This document shows positions 46,901-56,541 of a DNA stretch of 64,000 nt, in pieces. Position 1 is the first letter of the stretch. Each line of letters starts with the position of its first letter. The notes beneath the pieces are model-generated. The model did no database searches, was not told the origin of the DNA, and was given only the letters and a program-made list of their open reading frames with translations. This DNA comes from Harmothoe impar (Eukaryota; Annelida; Polychaeta; Phyllodocida; Polynoidae), in NCBI GenBank assembly GCA_947462335.1, contig OX381704.1:24196442-24260441 (forward strand), in the 5' to 3' direction. The translations under genes were made by a program, and so were the position numbers.

Positions 46901-48159
46901 TCGGTTCGGCCTAACGGCTCCCCCTCCACTTGCCATGCATCCTGATACTTCACTACCAGCCTCCTTAGAGAATCGAGATCCATCCGATCCGTCAGATCCG
47001 TTTCGGATATCATTTTCTCGAGTCCCTCACTCAACGGGGTCGGAGAAGGGTCACCCTTCATGCTCACCTGTCCAGCGGACACTATGGCCTCACTGGTGAA
47101 CACCTTCCCCAACACTGTATCTTTCTTAAGATACTGTGGTTCCAACCCGGGGTTGGAAACCGGCACTACGGTCCAAGCACCATCCCCCACCAGGGTATCC
47201 ATGCCTGTCAGACCGATGCTTCCCAACATGGCCACATCCGGTTCCACAACTGCTTCTTCCTCTCTCCTAAGCCCCTTGCTTCGGACCAGCACGTCACACG
47301 TCTGTCCGGGAGGAATCTTAACAGTTTGGACCACCGTTGCCACTGTCGACACTTGTCGGAGCACACATTGCTCCACCGCACGGTACGGGTGCTCTATTCG
47401 GAGTACCCCTGTACCAGGATTCAGGACCGCGTCATACAACGCCGAAAAATCCAACCCCAGTATACCGTCGTCTGCAATATCCGCAATTGTGGGAGAAGCC
47501 ACATACTCCTTCCCTCCAATTCGGACCGGTATGAACGCGCGCCCATACGTCTGCATACTTGACCCATCGGCCGAACAGGCGTTTACCCTCGTTTTGAAGT
47601 TATCACGACTGTCCGGCATAAGAGCATAGAATTTGGAGGAGATAAAGGAGTGGCTGGCTCCCGTATCTACTAAAAATTCGCCCGCCCTACCGGCCACAGT
47701 AACAGACACATACCACCGCCTCCCCCCCAGCGGAGACGGGTTTACAGTGAAGCGTTTGAAATCCTTCGGAGCAGCCAGATCAAGGCCATGTTTCTTCAAA
47801 TGGTCGAAACATGGATGATCCGGGGAAAGCTGGGTACTCCCTACCCACACGGTGTCTGTGACAGCCGCAACTTCCTCGTTCCTATCCGTAAGGGGCCTCC
47901 CTGCCTCATTGCCGGGCAACTGATGGACTGGAATGTTAATCAGGCCGGCATCCGAGCCCCTCAAGCTCGAAGCCACCCCTGATTCCCTTCCTGTCTTCTG
48001 AATTTCACTAGGCTCTACCTCTCTGGTATGTTGGCGTACTTCATCTCCAGGGGTTGTCCGCTCGCCTTCTCGGACTACCCCCTCTAGTTTCCCTCCTTTC
48101 CGGGAACTTTCGGACTCGGAGCCGTACACTCCGCGGCAAAGTGACCGATCTCTAAGCAC
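43918..48159 (-). CDS. pol: Gypsy pol: protease, reverse transcriptase, RNase H, integrase
   Basis: This is an open frame of 1413 codons with no break. In order: aspartic protease with FLVDTGASHSF (~165); reverse transcriptase with the active-site motif YLDDVIVF (~588); RNase H with ILDTDASNESIGAAL (~733) and TDHSALRWL; and the integrase HHCC zinc finger (HGHSTSGHFGKK..CPAC, ~985-1025). The integrase core follows with its three acidic residues in VDIISG, LHSDQGREF and DGQVERFNRTL. A C-terminal GPF/Y-like module (NNWDGPHTVVKC) precedes a basic tail. I see no chromodomain. The frame overlaps the gag end by 76 nt and is in the -1 phase relative to it, so pol is expected to be made by ribosomal frameshifting rather than from its own ATG. 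Confidence 0.95.
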   Translation of the reverse strand: MLRDRSLCRGVYGSESESSRKGGKLEGVVREGERTTPGDEVRQHTREVEPSEIQKTGRESGVASSLRGSDAGLINIPVHQLPGNEAGRPLTDRNEEVAAVTDTVWVGSTQLSPDHPCFDHLKKHGLDLAAPKDFKRFTVNPSPLGGRRWYVSVTVAGRAGEFLVDTGASHSFISSKFYALMPDSRDNFKTRVNACSADGSSMQTYGRAFIPVRIGGKEYVASPTIADIADDGILGLDFSALYDAVLNPGTGVLRIEHPYRAVEQCVLRQVSTVATVVQTVKIPPGQTCDVLVRSKGLRREEEAVVEPDVAMLGSIGLTGMDTLVGDGAWTVVPVSNPGLEPQYLKKDTVLGKVFTSEAIVSAGQVSMKGDPSPTPLSEGLEKMISETDLTDRMDLDSLRRLVVKYQDAWQVEGEPLGRTDKVLHSINTGDAQPFKMPYRRLPLGKKAVVEEQVKTMLEQKVIVPSTSPWSSPVQMVTKKDGSIRFCIDYRRLNGVTKKNAYPLPRIDETLDSLGGNQWFCTLDLQSGYWQIGMKEEDKEKTAFTSHIGLYQFELMPFGLCNAPATFEAMMETLLSDLLWRKCLVYLDDVIVFGKMFEECALNLGEVLERIRSNGLTLKPKKCELFRKSMVYLGRIISTEGVQADPTKLETVETWEVPKGPKDIRSFLGFCSYYRDFIPGFSRVSQPLQRLSHWTPGRKKEPFPWGMEQNEAFKEIKALFRTTPVLRYPTEKGHFILDTDASNESIGAALSQIQDGVEVPLAFASNSMNKAQRNYCTTKRELLAVVVYTKKFRHFLYGGNFTLRTDHSALRWLLNFKDAEGMIGRWLNHLSEFGLENSHIQHRAGTKHINADCLSRRPVRRCVRPECGDCGAHNAVVASVRLPYDGLLQNLLDWSTDTIRTYQMADPTIARLRELVPTGVCPVRPEISLENREMRRFLAQFHELEVRDSLLCRWKTCPGKRRVLQMVIPAAMRKDILYYCHGHSTSGHFGKKRSLERLSRRYYWPGMSGDLLRWIETCPACCLGKPGPGLGKLPLQQELFGVRFARIAVDIISGVKPTPKGNTCMMVVSDYYTKYTRVYPLEDHTAATCAEALVKGWILHLGAPLMLHSDQGREFESKLWAAMCHQLAICKTRTNPYRPQSDGQVERFNRTLIQVLKPLVNSHMDDWDDQCEFVVHAYNNTVHTSTNCTPNLLVFGEDLIMPADLVFGVVGISPEAPCTVLFVESLRERFKFAYETVRAHLLKAANWQKVGYDTGLKLRRFVVGDRVIRLHEPLCNVKLANNWDGPHTVVKCISQTTVLIQSEAGRIRTSHVARLRAWAGRELTPETEVEKGTSEAKFVPLEGVSADTPERVVRKKPQKTVKKKVSAGEGRRARKTKIKAGVLVKNERPSARLREVNGKPVRRSPRLVARGAVT

Positions 48160-50657
48160 CTATAGCACTTAGCGGTTCTCCGATTGATCTTCCTTCTGTT
48201 AGGCTGTGTAGCCCCCTGAATGGAAGTCGTCATCTTCTCAAACAGCGCTGTGAAAAACGCTGCGTCCATCACCGGAGCCTTCGGCTCTGATGACTCCCTT
48301 TTTGGAGGGGGGTTTCCACCCCCTTCCGGCTTCTTACTCTTCCACGGCGGTTTAGAGGAATTTCCATTCCTCTTGAACTGAGCCGCTGAAGCTATCGCCC
48401 CCTCCTCATCACTGCCCGAACCATCAGACTGTTCCGGAGAACATTCTATAATGGCCGAGGCCCGGGTAGGCATCCGGTCCCCTAACAGTGACTTTTTGAG
48501 AGCATGTATGTCGATGGCCTTAAAAAGGTCATCTAGTGACGTATCTGCTCTCCACGTGTCATACACCGTTTGTTGTATGTCTGGGTCTCTCAGTCCGGCA
48601 ACGAACTGAGAGAACAATTCCTTAGAAAATAAGGCATCATGGATTCCTGAAGCAGGGTGTACCTTCTTCAGGAGTCTCATCAATGCAAGTCCGAAAACCC
48701 TTGGAGCTTCGTTCTTGCCTTGCACACGCTTCTTAAAAGCGACCATCGGATCGATCCGTGCGGAATCTCCGTACAAGATGGTTCCGATTTCAACGAGCTG
48801 TTTGAAAGTTCCGCGGGGTCCGCATTCCTCTTTCCACTGCTCAACTGCCATGAGACCATCTCCCATGCGTAATCCCTTACAAACGTACGGGATTGCATCC
48901 TGTTGGTCCCACCCGCTGAGGTTTATATCCTCAACGGTGGCTCCCAACCAATCTTCCCAAGAATTCTTCTGCCAGTAGGGAAATGGCTCGCTAGCTATGC
49001 GTCTAGCAGCATTGGACGAACCTCTAATTTTAGAGGTTATCGCCAGACATTTAGAAATGGATGCTGACGCATCCTTTTCCGCACCTACATTGTGCAATCC
49101 GATCCCCGCTATTGCGGGATTCGTATCGTACAATTCTTGCAATTCTGTACTCAGCATTGTTCTTCTGGGAGCCTTCCTCGGACTCTTCGTACCAGGAGTC
49201 GCCCCCGGAGTAGCGCCCGTGGTTGGCACACTATTCTGTCTGTCCAGAAAAGCCTGGTAGGTCCCATACGACACTATGTCCGTAGTGGGGTCTACGCCCT
49301 GTCCGAACCACCAGTTCTTCTCCTGATCAGTCATATACTGACACTGCTGGGCCAGAGCAAGCAATCGTTGATGTTCTGACTTCTCTTTTTCCAACTCCTT
49401 AGCCTGCTTCTCAGCCTCCTCCTCCTGCTGAGCTTTTTCCAGTTTAGCTTTAGCAGCCTCTCCGGCAGCTCGGAGCCCTTCCTTTCGAGCCCTCAGAACC
49501 GCCGCTTCCTGCTCCGCTAACTCCTCTGCGAGAGCAGCGTTCTCTTTCATTCGTTTCTGTTGCTGCTCTAAAGCAGCCTGCTGTTTGCGATACACGTCTC
49601 GCCTTTCCATTTCCAAGTTTTTCTGTTCCTGGAACAATATGTTTGCTTGGCATTCTCGCCATTGCAACAAACTTGAAGGAGTCAGGTCGGTTTTCGCCGC
49701 CTTATCCTGTTCGGCCGCTTTTTTCAAGCGTACCGCGTCTAGTTCTTGCTCGTCCACTCTCAACTGCGATCGTGGACTCCGAACCAACTCCGACAATGGT
49801 CTTCCCCTGCCTACTGAGGCTAGACCGGTCGGGGCTGCAAATACCTGCTTTGGTATCGGACGGATACCACTGATCCCTACCCTCGGTGAGGAATCACCCC
49901 CCCTGCCTCTGCCCCTGGATCGTCCCACTCGGAGTGGTCGTCCCGGTGTCGAGGTTGACAAGGCAGATTCAATGGTTACTCCACGTCCCATAGGCTGATT
50001 GGGAGTGTCTGTAAAGCTCATGTAATGGAGGCCTTCCGGACTACCATTGTCCGCAGATGCGAATGAGGTACTGCTGTCTTGCATACTTTCTCGCGTCTCT
50101 GATAAAAACTGTTGTAAAGCAGCTCTTTTTGCTTTCAGAATGTCGCACTCCGTCACTAGACTTCGGCGGACCTCCTGTAAGTCCTCTGTGTCCCGAACAA
50201 TGGCTGATCGGGCCCCTTCTGCTTCATGCATTACAGCGTCTCGAGCTGCGCAAATATGGTTCAGCTCCGTGTTTGCCTCGACAAACTCGGACCGGATCCC
50301 TCGTAGGTCCGCTTCTTTCTGATCGTATTCCGCTCGGACTCTGCTGAGGGATTGTACCAGCTTTTCATTCTCCTCCAACAAGGTAGACAGCCTTGCGTCC
50401 TTTTCCTTGATCTTGGAAGCTCTGTGGGTGACTGCACCTTCCAATGCAATCAGACTGCTTTTCCATTCATTGGATTGCTTCTGAATGGTCAACAATTCCA
50501 TTTGAGCCATCTGTACACGTTCCTGCACTCGGGCTTCTCTCATGTCGTCAAAGCGACGCTCCTCCAACAGGGCAAACCTCCTCGGAGTCGGCGCGGCTGA
50601 CCTTGACCCACCAACGTTGAACAAGGACAAGTTCATTTCTTCTAATGAGCGGCTCAT
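48084..50657 (-). CDS. gag: Gypsy gag (capsid/nucleocapsid polyprotein)
   Basis: This is an 857-codon frame from the first in-frame ATG at 50657; the frame is open further upstream to 50762 but without ATG. The N-terminal half is rich in charged coiled coils (for example EEEAEKQAKELEKEKSEHQR), which is unusual bulk for a Gypsy gag. The central part (WQKNSWEDWLGATVEDINLS to about LFKAIDIHALKKS) fits the retrotransposon capsid domain. One CCHC zinc knuckle, CYRCLEIGHFAAEC, lies near the C-terminus. The stop codon at 48084-48086 directly follows a slippery heptamer. Confidence 0.92.
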   Translation of the reverse strand: MSRSLEEMNLSLFNVGGSRSAAPTPRRFALLEERRFDDMREARVQERVQMAQMELLTIQKQSNEWKSSLIALEGAVTHRASKIKEKDARLSTLLEENEKLVQSLSRVRAEYDQKEADLRGIRSEFVEANTELNHICAARDAVMHEAEGARSAIVRDTEDLQEVRRSLVTECDILKAKRAALQQFLSETRESMQDSSTSFASADNGSPEGLHYMSFTDTPNQPMGRGVTIESALSTSTPGRPLRVGRSRGRGRGGDSSPRVGISGIRPIPKQVFAAPTGLASVGRGRPLSELVRSPRSQLRVDEQELDAVRLKKAAEQDKAAKTDLTPSSLLQWRECQANILFQEQKNLEMERRDVYRKQQAALEQQQKRMKENAALAEELAEQEAAVLRARKEGLRAAGEAAKAKLEKAQQEEEAEKQAKELEKEKSEHQRLLALAQQCQYMTDQEKNWWFGQGVDPTTDIVSYGTYQAFLDRQNSVPTTGATPGATPGTKSPRKAPRRTMLSTELQELYDTNPAIAGIGLHNVGAEKDASASISKCLAITSKIRGSSNAARRIASEPFPYWQKNSWEDWLGATVEDINLSGWDQQDAIPYVCKGLRMGDGLMAVEQWKEECGPRGTFKQLVEIGTILYGDSARIDPMVAFKKRVQGKNEAPRVFGLALMRLLKKVHPASGIHDALFSKELFSQFVAGLRDPDIQQTVYDTWRADTSLDDLFKAIDIHALKKSLLGDRMPTRASAIIECSPEQSDGSGSDEEGAIASAAQFKRNGNSSKPPWKSKKPEGGGNPPPKRESSEPKAPVMDAAFFTALFEKMTTSIQGATQPNRRKINRRTAKCYRCLEIGHFAAECTAPSPKVPGKEGN
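48087..48093 (-). promoter_or_regulatory. -1 ribosomal frameshift heptamer GGGAAAC at the gag-pol junction
   Basis: On the minus strand G GGA AAC is read in the gag frame with GGA and AAC as codons, and the next codon is the gag stop TAG. A one-base backward slip enters the open pol frame at once. This is the canonical X XXY YYZ layout. I did not confirm a downstream pseudoknot. Confidence 0.85.
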
Positions 50658-50852
50658 TATGGTAGGACCCCTGGGTCCTCGTGCTGCGTCTGTTCCGGAT
50701 GGAACATTCGACCTACTGTGGGTATCTGCCTCATAACTGGCATCTAGCCCCTCCGTTGACAAGGCTGCTGCCTCATCAGGAGACCTCGCTGCTCCGTCCA
50801 GAGCCCGAGGTCTGTGCTACTGCACAGGCTAACCTGCGTTTCACTCAGAACT
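50658..50852 (-). other. Gypsy 5' leader
   Basis: This is the untranslated leader between primer-binding site and gag ATG, about 195 nt. Part of it is open in the gag frame without an ATG. No other signal is recognised. Confidence 0.5.
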
Positions 50853-50865
50853 GGTCACGGCACCA
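50853..50865 (-). other. Primer-binding site complementary to tRNA-His
   Basis: The minus strand reads TGGTGCCGTGACC, one base after the end of the 5' LTR. This is complementary to the ..GTCACGGCACCA 3' end (CCA included) typical of animal tRNA-His. Confidence 0.85.
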
Positions 50866-50866
50866 G

Positions 50867-51305
50867 TGTAATAAACGATACTTTGTATCTTTATGATATT
50901 GGTAGAGTATCAATTAAAGAACAAAGTCGACACAGTTCGGATCAAGTGTTACAGGTTGCAATATCAGGTTTATTCAGAAAACCTAGACAAGCAGTCACTA
51001 AGTGTGCGAACTCCCTATAGAGTTCGGAACGGGTCAGTAGGCTAAGCAGCCGATATGATCACGGGGTCTCCTCTGCCAGCGTGGCTCAGAGTAACCGACG
51101 AGTACCGTCAGATGCCGGGTATATATAGGCAGCCAGCCTGCGTGCGCACACGCAGACCGGAAGCCTATAGCGACCTCTGTCCATACCCCAAGCCCGGGGT
51201 AGGTGTCGCCACCTACCGTCGGACTGAAGGGTTCGGACTGAGCTCGCAACACAGCATCCAACAGCACTCGTCATATAACAACCCCGTATAACCCTAGCCC
51301 CTACA
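50867..51305 (-). repeat. 5' LTR
   Basis: The 439 bp appear identical to 38613-39051 over their whole length, with TATA at 51120-51127. The flank CATG (51306-51309) completes the target duplication. Confidence 0.95.
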
Positions 51306-51313
51306 CATGTATA

Positions 51314-51513
51314 NNNNNNNNNNNNNNNNNNNNNNNNNNNNNNNNNNNNNNNNNNNNNNNNNNNNNNNNNNNNNNNNNNNNNNNNNNNNNNNNNNNNNNN
51401 NNNNNNNNNNNNNNNNNNNNNNNNNNNNNNNNNNNNNNNNNNNNNNNNNNNNNNNNNNNNNNNNNNNNNNNNNNNNNNNNNNNNNNNNNNNNNNNNNNNN
51501 NNNNNNNNNNNNN
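51314..51513. other. Assembly gap (200 N)
   Basis: This is a run of exactly 200 undetermined bases, which suggests a gap of arbitrary size. It begins 8 bp after the LTR retrotransposon. Confidence 0.99.
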
Positions 51514-53640
51514 CAGAAACACTTATGTCCTAACTATAGAACACTTATGTCCTAACTATACTGGAAAGAGCTGAAGGGGACCCTTCAAAATTCTGGAGGG
51601 AAATAAACGCCCTAGTTAATCCGGTCACTAAAAACCTCATAATACAATTGGTAGATGAGCGCACTGGTGCTGTTATACCGATTGACAAGACGGCGGAATA
51701 TATAAATGCATACTTTGCCAACATTGGCCATGACCTTTTTACGCAGCTCCCAGTAGGCCAACCAGGTCACATTGATCCGGCCATTCCCGATGATGATGTG
51801 GATGCTCTTGACCTAGATATGATTATTGATGATGATGAGTGTCTCACGATGTTTAAGAACATTAATATCAATAAGTCATGCGGGCTACCGGGTATCAATA
51901 GCAAGGTACTGAAGGATGCTTTTGTTTTTCTGCATAGGAAAATATGTCAGATATTTAGGAACTCTTTACAAGAAGGTATTTTTCCTACTGCCTGGTCTAG
52001 TGGTACCCTGGTCCCTATACCCAAAAAGGGAAACCTCTCTAATATTAAAAACTGGCGCCCTATTACTCTGCTACCCTTACCAGGGAAGCTATTAGAGAAA
52101 CTAATCCATAATGTATTGTATAAACACCTCGAGGGGGAGAATGTCTCGAGTCCACATCAATTTGGTTTCCGTCAAGGACGCGGAACAAGTGATGCAGTAT
52201 TTAAGGTACTTACTGACTTATATGAGGCGAGAGACGATGGGCTTATCACGTCAGCATGTTTCATCGATTATTGCAAGGCTTTTGATTGTGTACACCACCC
52301 CACCCTGATTAATAAGATTTGTAAGTTAAATATACACAGGAAGTTAAAAAAATGGCTGATGGAATACCTTGCGCACAGATCCCACAGCACTATAGCCAAT
52401 TCACACAGGTCTGACCAACTAAGTGTTGGTTTTGGCGTCCCGCAGGGATCAATTCTGGGTCCTTTGCTCTTTGTTCTGTTCATAAATGACCTCAGTGAAT
52501 GTATTATAAATAGCAAATTCACCATGTATGCTGATGATGTGGTAATATACTCCTCACATACTGATCGGGTTGAAGCCGATAGACTGCTCCAGGAAGATCT
52601 AGACAGGGTAAGCGCCTGGTGCTTGAAAAATTACATGACTGTCAATACTGCCAAAAGTATGTGCATGTACTTTGGTTCAACCTCAAAACTGGCAGGTCAT
52701 GGGGACCCCTCCATTATCCTAAATGGAGTAGTCCTTCCCACTTGCAAGAGCTACCCATACCTGGGTGTTGAATTGGATAATAGACTAAGTCTCACGCCTC
52801 ATATGAATAAGGTCAAGAAAATTTCGGTAACAAATTATATAAGCTAAATCATTTGCGCAAGACATCATCCTGTAAAATATGTCTCTCAGTGTATAAGGTC
52901 ATGATCTGTCCCTCTATCGACTATTGTTCTTTTTATACGGGTGGAGCTCATTCTGCGGAATTGACCAAACTACAACGCATGCAAAATAAAGCCCTCCGTA
53001 TTTGTCTAAGAACCCGAGTCAGAGAGGTGAGTGTGAATAATCTGCACACCCAGTGTAAGGTGGAAACCCTGGATAGAAGGAGGAAAATATGCCTTCTATG
53101 CATTATGTGGAAGAAAGCCCATAATGGAGGGGCACTTGAGCAACAGAGGGTCCGCACCAGGGGTGACTTGAAAATCAGGTTTGCCCAGAGACGCGCCAAG
53201 ACGAGCTTCTATGAAAAATCTCCTTATTACCGGGGCGTAAAGTTATGGGATAAACTAAGTAAAGACACTCAAAAATTAAATACCCGTCGTAAGTTCAAAA
53301 CTGCAATCGCAAGGCTGCCTTTTCTGAACACCTAGTGGCCCTCTTTGCTTGTGTCATTTTATTATATGGGTTGTAAGTTGTACAATACTAATTATATATG
53401 TATGGTTTCAGCCTCTCTTCTGTGTTATACCAACCATATATATGGTTTCAGAATCTCTTTCCTTGTAACTAATTCCCCATTGTATGTATAACAACACCAA
53501 CGCGAGGGAAACAAGTATATAAGCACCGTTGTTAATCAGGATAAATTGTAAATTATCAACGTGTGCGCTGAAAAAAGTCCCGTATGGGACTAGTAGTGCA
53601 ATAAAGAAACTGAAACTACACCCTTGAATCCACGCGTGTT
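51514..53640 (+). mobile_element. 5'-truncated non-LTR retrotransposon (CR1/L2/jockey-like)
   Basis: It contains the reverse transcriptase and C-terminal part of a LINE; the endonuclease region is missing or in the gap. The 3' part holds a CAATAAAGAAACTGAAACTAC sort of ending (53598-53620) without a long poly(A). It is broken by a frameshift, so it is a dead copy. Confidence 0.8.
51540..53335 (+). pseudogene. Non-LTR reverse transcriptase, frameshifted and N-terminally incomplete
   Basis: The frame is open from the gap edge to 52847 and shows KFWREINALVN, then NWRPITLLPLPGKLLEKLI (RT motif 1), HQFGFRQGRGTSDAVF, ACFIDYCKAFDCV (first catalytic Asp), GVPQGSILGPLLFVLFINDL and MYADDVVIYSS (catalytic DD). 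Around 52825 the coding sense moves to another frame by one base (an indel) and continues in 52853-53335 with the usual C-terminal region (LQRMQNKALRI, SFYEKSPYYRGVKLWDKL). The motif set is that of CR1, L2 and jockey-like RTs; I cannot choose among them. Confidence 0.85.
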
Positions 53641-54128
53641 ATCTGTACACGCCCCCCCCCCCCCACACCACCAGCTCGGTGTTACTAAAATGACATCGGC
53701 ACATCGGCGTTTGCCGATTTAGAATCGTAAAAGGCCGATGTGAGGCCATCAGACATCGACCACAATGGTCGGCGTCACCTTAGCTTTCCAACAGTGAATT
53801 TTTTTCATATAATCCTATAAGAAGCAAAGAGATGGCCATGTAACAAATATTCAATGGATTTACATATTTCTCAATACATTTCGGCAGTTGTCGCCAAGAG
53901 AACACACACCTCTATTTATCAACATAAATTAGTATGACATCCCCTATATAACATCAATGTATACGTGCTACTTTTATTTGGCCTGTGTAGAAGACAAATG
54001 GCCTGTGTAAGATCTCGCTACACAGGCCACATTGGCATACATGTGTGTATAAAAGGTTTTCGGCAACACTGGCGGACAGCTGGATCTTGTGCAACCCTTT
54101 AATAAATGGTATTGGCGATTGGCATCAT
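53641..54128. other. Non-coding
   Basis: A C run (53651-53664) is followed by sequence with repeated short CATCGGC motifs (53690-53770). No gene is recognised. Confidence 0.4.
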
Positions 54129-54686
54129 ATGTGACCCAGGGGAGGGAGAGGGAGAGGGAGAGGGAGAGGGAGAGGGAGAGGGAGAGGGAGAGGGAGAGGG
54201 AGAGGGAGAGGGAGAGGGAGAGGGGGAGGGGAGGGGGAGAGGGAGAGGGAGAGGGAGAGGGAGAGGGAGAGGGAGAGGGAGAGGGAGAGGGAGAGGGGGA
54301 GGGGGAGGGGGAGAGGGGGAGAGAGAGGGGGAGAGAGAGAGAGAGAGGGAGGGAGGGAGGGAGGGAGGGAGGGAGGGAGGGAGGGAGGGAGGGAGGGAGG
54401 GAGGGAGGGAGGGAGGGGGGAGGGAGGGAGGGGAAAAAAATGGAAAAAAAAAAGTTTGGAAAAAAACGAAGTTTGGAAAAAACGAAGTTTGGAAAAAACG
54501 AAGTTTGGAAAAAACGAAGTTTGGAAAAAACGAGAGGGAGAGGGAGAGGGAGAGGGAGAGGGAGAGGGAGAGGGAGAGGGAGAGGGAGAGGGAGAGGGAG
54601 AGGGAGAGGGGGAGGGGGGAGGGGGAGAGGGAGAGGGAGAGGGAGAGGGGGAGGGGGAGGGGGAGGGGGAGAGGGGGAGAGAGAGG

Positions 54687-54753
<67 letters not shown>

Positions 54754-54930
54754 AGGGAGGGAGGGAGGGAGGGAGGGAGGGAGGGAGGGAGGGAGGGAGG
54801 GAGGGAGGGAAAAAAATTGGAAAAAAAAAGTTTGGAAAAAAAACGAAGTTTGGAAAAAACGAAGTTTGGAAAAAACAAAGTTTGGAAAAAACGAAGTTTG
54901 AAAAAAAAAAAAAAAAGAAAAAAAAAATTA
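54129..54930. repeat. Compound microsatellite (GGGAGA)n, (GGGA)n and GGAAAAAACGAAGTTT units
   Basis: Two successive blocks each run (GGGAGA)n, GA-rich, (GGGA)n and then a cluster of 15-16-bp TTTGGAAAAAACGAAG repeats (54451-54532 and 54826-54900). The long open frames on both strands are produced by the simple repeats. Confidence 0.95.
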
Positions 54931-56202
54931 ATTAGAGGGAGGTACTTACAAAGCGTCTCATATACCGTCTCAAAAAAGCGTTCCTGGCTGCTTTAACATG
55001 GAACTCTATGGGTTCAACAAGTTGGTGGAGGGCATAAGAGGGAGGTTTTTCCTATAGGGGTCAGGCTGGTCGTCCTGTGGGCAACTCCATTACTTAAGCT
55101 TGTACCGGCGAGACACGCACTGACACAGCAATCACAATGGGTACAAGCTGCTACTTAATGCCCCCTAAGAATTCCGCAGTGAAGGCCAGGGAATTATCTG
55201 ATTGGTAGATAATTCACCCAGCTACACGCCTATACCTGCAATGCTAAAGAAATTAGTGAAAAAAAAGCCAAAAGTGACACTTTTTTAAATGCCTTTTTTG
55301 AGAATTTGAGGAAACCCACATTTACAATATTGGTATGGGGAGATTGGCATTGAGCTGTACGACTCAAAACACAGACATTTCTTTGGCAGGAAGATTTATT
55401 TGCTGAATTATTCGAGGTACAATTGATGGGAAAAATGTCTTAAATTGGGTTGAGAACCGTCGTATAAGACCCTGAGGCACAGTAGTGCCCCTGGGTCAAT
55501 GACTGCGTAGTGCTTTAATACATATTATGCCCTTTATCATCAGATGCATTACTCACACCTGTGACGCATTCCAGCATCAAACCGACCCCACAGGGTTGAT
55601 AGGTTCCTGAAGGGTCGGCACGATGCATGAATACAGCGCTGGCAAGTAGACTCGCTAGGGCTGCATCCATGTATTGTGACGACCTAGGACATGGGGATTG
55701 TAAGAAAAAAGCTCTATCATGGTCGATAGTTTATCCATAAATCTGTAGGGGCGTTAGCAGTTTGAATACTTCACATATTTCAGCTTGATCAAATTTCCCA
55801 AAACCACGGGTTTTACTTTGTATAAAGCTTCCTGGTGGCAATACACGACATTGTCCACACAAACAGATATTACAGACCAGGGCTCGACAAATCGTCAAGA
55901 TCTTGTATTAAGATATTAACTTCCATATTTAGAATCCTAATAATACAAGCTTTCTAACGGTGTATAACATTCATCCCTTGCCTGGTGAATTTGCCACTGG
56001 AAATATTGTCCAAAATGTGCTCAGTTTCAGTTGTGTCCACTGGGCACAACTGTCAAACCTTTCTGTGTCCAGTGGATTTTTCTGAGACACTGGACACAGA
56101 TATCCTATTGTTAGGGAGTTTGAGATATGCCTACTTGTACGTGTATAGCATCTTCAGCATTGTCCTAGAAGTACGCCACGTCGTCATCTTACACTCCCTA
56201 TA
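54931..56202. other. Non-coding with a dispersed repeat cluster
   Basis: At 55500-55690 there is the ATGCATCATG-type interspersed repeat, with CCGACCCCACAGGGTTGATA near 55582 and an inverted relative GGGTCGGCACGATGCATGAA (55612-55631). No coding content is recognised in the rest. Confidence 0.45.
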
Positions 56203-56541
56203 GGGAAGGTTACATATACTTGATTGCTTCTATTTATATGGGAGGTGCGGTGGGCAAACAAACCACTGGACTGTGACCCCTAGGTATATGCACCATGAAT
56301 CAAACATTTATTTTATATATAATTAGTCAAATGGCTCCTTAATGAGGCAAATACATTCACATATTACAAATCATGCATGTTGTATTTTAAAATATGCATA
56401 TCAAAACAAGACACAGGCAATTAAAAATATAATTTAGACTGATGACCCTGGTGTGTGGCTATCATGGTGAGGTTACCTGACCACGTGTAGCCTTTGTTTG
56501 CCCACACTGTGACGTAGCAGAACTCTATATGTAACCTTCCC
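56203..56541. mobile_element. MITE with GGGAAGGTTACATATA ends and TA duplication
   Basis: GGGAAGGTTACATATA at the left end is matched by its inverse at the right end (56526-56541), and a further inner match (GGGCAAACAAA) extends the arms. TA flanks both sides (56201-56202 and 56542-56543). A TA duplication fits Tc1/mariner-like or other TA-specific families. Confidence 0.7.

Larger units (their letters stand above)
38613..51305 (-). mobile_element. Full-length Ty3/Gypsy-class LTR retrotransposon, 12.7 kb, with an extra ORF
   Basis: Two 439-bp LTRs enclose gag, pol and a third long ORF, all on the minus strand. A 4-bp target duplication, CATG, lies at 38609-38612 and 51306-51309. The LTRs look identical base for base and all three ORFs are open, so the insertion is recent and may be active. 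The domain order protease, reverse transcriptase, RNase H, integrase places it in the Metaviridae/Gypsy group. The primer site fits tRNA-His. 12.7 kb is long for this group because gag (857 codons) and ORF3 (1135 codons) are both large. Confidence 0.95.

Noticed and set aside
40366..50896. Many plus-strand open frames of 60-190 codons opposite gag, pol and ORF3
   Set aside because: They are antisense shadows of long minus-strand coding frames and show no recognisable domain.
51301..51555. Open frames running across the N block
   Set aside because: They consist of undetermined bases.
54089..54996. Long open frames (up to 296 codons) on both strands
   Set aside because: They are produced by GGGAGA/GGGA/GA simple repeats whose units lack stop codons; the products are only Gly-Glu-Arg or Ser-Leu-Pro runs.
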